A stretch of DNA of 9,671 nt from contig CAOKFD010000083.1 of the NCBI GenBank assembly GCA_948467645.1, forward strand, positions 1-9,671, in the 5' to 3' direction. The notes below the pieces were generated by a model, which worked only from the letters and a program-made list of their open reading frames with translations, made no database searches and was not told where the DNA came from. Shown here piece by piece: positions 6,460 through 9,671 of the stretch; within the stretch, counting starts at the first letter, position 1, and every line of letters begins with the position of its first letter. The DNA is from Fimadaptatus sp948467645 (lineage in GTDB: Bacteria; Bacillota; Clostridia; Christensenellales; Aristaeellaceae). The position numbers were made by a program, and so were the translations under genes.

Positions 6460-6461
6460 TA

Positions 6462-6561
6462 AAAAAACCGCCGCTTTTCAAAATGCGGGGGGGAGTGGAT
6501 CTATGTTCAGCCAGATATTAAGGCGGGTGAGGCAGAAAGCGTCGCGCCGCCGTGAACGCCC
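6462..6561. other. short gene-free spacer between element and serA terminator
   Basis: No gene is supported. Its left edge (about 6458-6486) is a diverged copy of the first half of the serA terminator and its poly-A tract at 6561-6589. The rest shows nothing recognisable. Confidence 0.55.
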
Positions 6562-6562
6562 T

Positions 6563-6600
6563 AAAAAAAGCGCCGCTTCTCAAACTGCGAGAAGCGGCGC
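6563..6600 (-). terminator. intrinsic terminator of the serC-serA operon
   Basis: On the minus strand a perfect 12-bp stem (GCGCCGCTTCTC with GAGAAGCGGCGC; 6570-6581 with 6589-6600) closes a 7-nt loop. Seven U (plus-strand A, 6563-6569) follow. It lies 6 bp after the serA stop and is a textbook terminator. Confidence 0.95.
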
Positions 6601-6606
6601 ACGCCT

Positions 6607-7767
6607 TTATATCAGCCTGACCTTATAAACATTCTCCACCGCAGCGACTGCCTTAACAACATTCGCGCCGATTTCACCGTCCGCATCGATTACCGTATAG
6701 GCCAGCGCGCCGCGCGACTTGTTGACCATGTTGGCTATGTTGATTCCCTGCGCCGCCAATAGCGCCGTGACCGAACCTACCATGTTGGGCACGTTGGCGT
6801 GCAGCACGCACAGCCGCGCGCCGTCGGTATAGCCCGGGTCGCACGCGGGATAGTTGACCGAGTTGATTATCGCGCCGCGCGTCAGGTAGCCGGCCAGCTC
6901 CTGAGCGGCCATCTCGGCGCAGTTGTCCTCGCTCTCGGGCGTGGACGCGCCCAGGTGGGGCAGGGCAATCACGCCCTCCGCGCCCAGCATATCCTCCGAC
7001 GGGAAGTCGGTCACATACCGGCGCAGTCTGCCCGCCTTAACAGCCTCAAGCACCGCCGCGCCGTCCACCAGCTCGCCGCGCGAGAAGTTGAGCAGCGCCG
7101 CGCCCGGCTTGAACTTACATAGCATATTCGCGTCCACCATGCCGCGCGTCTTGTCAGTCAGCGGCAGATGCAGCGACACGAAGTCCGCCTCAGCCAGCAG
7201 TTTATCCAAATCGCCGGCCTTATGCACCGCGCGCGACAGCATCAGCGCGTGCTCAACCGACAAAAACGGATCGTAGCCGTATACGTCCATCTCCAGCGCG
7301 TGCCCGGCGTTGGCAACCATCGTGCCTATCGCGCCCAAGCCAATTACAGCCAGCTTCTTGCCCTTCAGCTCCGGGCCGACGAAGTGATTTTTGCCCTTTT
7401 CGACTAAGGCGGCTACCTTGTCGCCCTCGCCCTTTAAAGTGCGCGCCCACTCTATGCCGCCCACAATGTCGCGCCCGGCCAGCAGCATACCCGCGATCGT
7501 CAGCTCCTTGACCGCGTTGGCGTTCGCGCCGGGGGTGTTGAATACGACTATGCCCCGCTCGGAGCACTTGTCTACGGGTATATTGTTGTAGCCAGCGCCC
7601 GCGCGCGCCACGGCCAGCAGGCTGTCTGATATAGGCATATCGTGCATCTTGGCGCTGCGCACGATGATTGCGTCCTCGTTGTCTATCTCACTGCCCACGG
7701 CGTAGTCGGCGGTGAATACTTTGTTTATGACCGGCGAAATTTCGTTCAGCGTCTTTATACGGAACAT
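6607..7767 (-). CDS. serA: D-3-phosphoglycerate dehydrogenase with ACT domain (386 aa)
   Basis: SerA oxidises 3-phosphoglycerate to 3-phosphohydroxypyruvate with NAD, the first step of serine synthesis. The order is an N-terminal substrate-binding part, a Rossmann domain with GLGAIG (residues 143-148) and the YDP turn that binds the NAD ribose (165-167), catalytic Arg230 (NFSRGELVDG), a probable catalytic Glu258 in DFPSED, His271 in PHLGAST, and a C-terminal ACT domain (about 316-386) that in relatives binds serine as a feedback signal. The Arg-to-His distance (41 residues) is shorter than in E. coli SerA; I believe this is a subfamily trait, not damage. The start is the ATG at 7767 with AGGAGG at 7774-7779. 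It is 24 bp downstream of serC and shares its promoter. Other 2-hydroxyacid dehydrogenases are possible in principle, but serC and the ACT domain favour SerA. Confidence 0.96.
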   Translation of the reverse strand: MFRIKTLNEISPVINKVFTADYAVGSEIDNEDAIIVRSAKMHDMPISDSLLAVARAGAGYNNIPVDKCSERGIVVFNTPGANANAVKELTIAGMLLAGRDIVGGIEWARTLKGEGDKVAALVEKGKNHFVGPELKGKKLAVIGLGAIGTMVANAGHALEMDVYGYDPFLSVEHALMLSRAVHKAGDLDKLLAEADFVSLHLPLTDKTRGMVDANMLCKFKPGAALLNFSRGELVDGAAVLEAVKAGRLRRYVTDFPSEDMLGAEGVIALPHLGASTPESEDNCAEMAAQELAGYLTRGAIINSVNYPACDPGYTDGARLCVLHANVPNMVGSVTALLAAQGINIANMVNKSRGALAYTVIDADGEIGANVVKAVAAVENVYKVRLI

Positions 7768-7791
7768 GGCTATCCTCCTGCTGAATACAGC

Positions 7792-8874
7792 CTATTCGTT
7801 CTCCAGTTCAAACTGCTTCATGTACTTTATGAGCGCCTTAACGCCCTCGATGGGCATGGCGTTGTATATGCTGGCGCGTATGCCGCCCACCAGCCGGTGC
7901 CCCTTCAGCGCGATCAGCCCGTGCTTTGCCGCGCCCTTGACAAACGCGTCGTCCAGCTCCGGACTGCCGGTCACGCACGTCACGTTCATGCGCGAACGGT
8001 AGCGCGGCTCCACGTTGTTGCGGAACAGGCGTGAATTGTCGATGAAGTCGTATAGTATCTTTGCCTTTTCGATGTTGACCTGCTCTATGGCCTTAACGCC
8101 GCCCACGCTTTCCAGCCACTCCATGCACAATTTGGCCATGTAGACAGAGTAGGTGGGCGGCGTGTTCAGCATGGAGTCCTTTTCGGCCTCGGTCTTATAA
8201 TTGAATATCTTGGGGCAGCAGGGCAGGGCGTGCCCCATCAAATCGTTGCGCACGATGACTACTGTCAGACCCGCCGGGCCGATGTTCTTCTGCGCGCCCG
8301 CGTAAATCACGCCGAATCTGCTCACGTCATAAGGCTCGGACAGTATCGACGAGGACAGGTCTGCGCACAGCGGTATGTCGCCCACGTCGGGCAGCGCGTC
8401 GTAGCGCGTGCCGAATATCGTGTTGTTGCCGGTTATGTGCACATAGCTCGCGTCCGCGCGGAACATGTCGCGCTTCAAATCGGGTATGAACGTATAGCCC
8501 GCGTCCTTGCTGGAGGCGGCGCAGCGCACGTCGCCGTAGCGCTGAGCTTCCTTCATGGCGCCGTTTGCGAAGTTGCCCGTGTCCACATAGTCGGCCTTGC
8601 CGGTCATGCCTATTAGGTTCATGGGCACGGCCGCGAACTGACCCGTCGCGCCGCCCTGCAAAAACAGCACGGTATATCCCTCCGGAACGCCCATCAGGCG
8701 CTTAAATACCGCCATCGCCTCGTCCCATATCTCAAGATACATCTTGTTCCGGTGGCTCATCTCCATTACCGATACGCCGGTGGAGCCGTAGCACAGCATC
8801 TCGTCGGCGGCGCGCTTTAGCGCGCTTTCGGGCATGGCGGACGGGCCGGCCGCAAAGTTGTAAACTCGTTCCAT
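7792..8874 (-). CDS. serC: phosphoserine aminotransferase (360 aa)
   Basis: SerC is a PLP aminotransferase (fold type I, class V) that converts 3-phosphohydroxypyruvate and glutamate into phosphoserine and 2-oxoglutarate. It can also serve pyridoxal phosphate synthesis in bacteria with that route. The N-terminus MERVYNFAAGPSAMP is typical. Further marks are MEMSHRN (37-43), QGGATGQF (73-80), the PLP-binding Lys196 in GAQKNIGPAG, and the C-terminal GHRLVGGIRASIYNAMP (325-341), which contacts the substrate phosphate. The length is standard. The ATG at 8874 is chosen over an ATG at 8940 because GGGAGG (8883-8888) lies 8 nt before it and the extra 22 residues are not family-like. It is the first gene of the operon, followed by serA after 24 bp. 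No phosphatase gene (serB) follows. Confidence 0.97.
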   Translation of the reverse strand: MERVYNFAAGPSAMPESALKRAADEMLCYGSTGVSVMEMSHRNKMYLEIWDEAMAVFKRLMGVPEGYTVLFLQGGATGQFAAVPMNLIGMTGKADYVDTGNFANGAMKEAQRYGDVRCAASSKDAGYTFIPDLKRDMFRADASYVHITGNNTIFGTRYDALPDVGDIPLCADLSSSILSEPYDVSRFGVIYAGAQKNIGPAGLTVVIVRNDLMGHALPCCPKIFNYKTEAEKDSMLNTPPTYSVYMAKLCMEWLESVGGVKAIEQVNIEKAKILYDFIDNSRLFRNNVEPRYRSRMNVTCVTGSPELDDAFVKGAAKHGLIALKGHRLVGGIRASIYNAMPIEGVKALIKYMKQFELENE

Positions 8875-8979
8875 AATAATATCCTCCCTTTCCGAATCCC
8901 GGCAACGGCTGCATTGCCGCGCGTGCGCGCCGAAAAACATGGCGGACGCATTATCGCTTCAGCACGGGAATTGGGTAGT

Positions 8980-9008
8980 ATTATAACGCAGTCGAGCAGG
9001 AATTTCAA
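8980..9008 (-). promoter_or_regulatory. promoter of the serC-serA operon
   Basis: On the minus strand TTGAAA (9008-9003) and a perfect TATAAT (8985-8980) are 17 bp apart, putting the start near 8973. The resulting leader is about 100 nt. It contains a small hairpin (TTGCCG with CGGCAA, 8900-8905 and 8914-8919) close before the ribosome site. No T-box or attenuator is visible in it. Confidence 0.85.
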
Positions 9009-9483
9009 TATGAACGATAATTTTTTCACGAACAATTTATTTGGTAGATAATTATTCATTCAGTGACAAAAACCAATGGAGTTTTATGATGGCAAGGCGG
9101 GGGATGCAGGTAAATCGATTTTGAAGATGCAAAATGTTGTGGGTGAGAGATAAGGTGAACTTGTGAGAAACGCAATTATATCAATCCGTCAGTATGACAG
9201 CGGGCGAGATTCAGGCATAAATCGGCGGCAAACGAGTTGGTAAGCCGTGAAAGATAAACTTTGACAATAAATGCACAAACGAATCGGATTGCATGAAACG
9301 GCTAAAAAGAATTACGGACATATAAGATGATTCATTTACGGGCAGAGAAGATTTGTTCGGGAAATGGTTATGCGACTAGCGATAAGAGGGCGGTTTTGAA
9401 TAAAAAGTGAGGGAAAAGACGAACAATGGTGCTGCAGTAACTGCTTGGTTATGGGCAGTGTGAATATGCATAGCGGCAAGATG
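9009..9483. other. gene-free AT-richer stretch upstream of the serC operon
   Basis: Nothing here is a convincing gene on either strand: the longest frames lack ribosome sites and family resemblance. Composition is clearly richer in A and T than the flanking genes. A short palindrome, GCAGT-A-ACTGC, lies at 9434-9444. No tRNA, riboswitch or insertion-sequence end was recognised. Confidence 0.5.
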
Positions 9484-9561
9484 GCACAGCCAGCGCACCG
9501 TGTCAAGGACAAGCGGCTGCGCCGTGCCTTCGGCATCCTTGACACGGTACGCTGGCTGTGC
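9484..9561. repeat. large inverted repeat, 26-nt arms with one mismatch
   Basis: Bases 9484-9509 are complementary to 9536-9561 at 25 of 26 positions; the mismatch is C9496 against A9549. The 26-nt interior contains a smaller hairpin (GCCG/CGGC around 9521-9534). No T-tract follows on either side, so it is not a typical terminator. The reading frames across it differ on each arm and do not resemble a protein family. It may belong to a dispersed palindromic element that continues to the right. Confidence 0.85.
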
Positions 9562-9569
9562 TCCGGGAT

Positions 9570-9612
9570 GGTCAAGGGGTTGTTGCCAACCCCTGTCGAA
9601 CAAGGGTTGACC
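9570..9612. repeat. nested hairpin next to the large inverted repeat
   Basis: AGGGGTT (9575-9581) pairs with AACCCCT (9588-9594). An outer GGTCAA (9570-9575) can pair with TTGACC (9607-9612), although it shares one base with the inner stem. It starts 9 bp after the 9484-9561 palindrome, so the two may be parts of one structured element cut by the window edge. Bases 9613-9671 show no further recognisable feature. Confidence 0.6.
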
Positions 9613-9671
9613 TTGTGGAGTTTGGGTGGGCGGCGGAGCGTCAGCGGGCAACGGAACTTTGCCGCGACTAT

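Noticed and set aside
9376..9651. 91-codon and 79-codon minus-strand ORFs
   Set aside because: They cross both arms of the large inverted repeat and have no ribosome site or recognisable family.

Overview
The window comes from a GC-rich member of the Clostridia (Firmicutes). The support is a canonical T-box leader in front of serS, strong AGGAGG-type ribosome binding sites, sigma-A promoters of the TTGACA/TATAAT type, and gene families common in that class (DUF1015, DUF1294, NamZ/DUF1343, ACT-domain SerA). I cannot name a genus. It looks like ordinary chromosome with several repeat-bearing, gene-free stretches. No phage, plasmid, CRISPR or transposase gene is visible.

Layout, left to right. 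Positions 1-674 have no gene. They hold the truncated end of a MITE-like element (1-61), three tandem 82-bp units each carrying a 12-bp hairpin (107-352), and an AT-rich inverted repeat (630-659). A DUF1015-family gene follows on the minus strand (675-1940). A 224-bp divergent spacer separates it from ridA on the plus strand (2165-2542). After ridA comes a consensus promoter (2595-2623), about 300 nt of apparently non-coding, foldable sequence, a strong intrinsic terminator (2891-2928), and a small DUF1294 membrane-protein gene (3036-3308). A T-box leader (about 3369-3583) then precedes serS (3614-4891). serS converges on namZ, and a 17-bp-stem hairpin serves as a shared terminator. namZ (5025-6206) is on the minus strand with its own promoter, and behind that promoter lies a complete TA-flanked MITE-like element (6300-6459). 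The serC-serA operon (8874 to 6607, minus strand) has a good promoter at 8980-9008 and a strong terminator at 6563-6600. The last 700 bases have no convincing gene and end in a large inverted repeat (9484-9561) with further hairpins.

How the genes fit together: most genes touch serine. SerA and SerC make phosphoserine from 3-phosphoglycerate. SerS charges tRNA-Ser and is controlled by a T-box that senses uncharged tRNA. RidA removes the 2-aminoacrylate that PLP enzymes release from serine and related substrates. DUF1015 is an uncharacterised family often found beside serC and serA. No serB-like phosphoserine phosphatase is present in the window. NamZ (muropeptide breakdown) and the DUF1294 protein have no obvious link to serine.

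The most interesting unexplained items are the promoter-to-terminator RNA candidate upstream of DUF1294, the tandem hairpin repeats with compensatory stem changes, and the large inverted repeat near the right edge.
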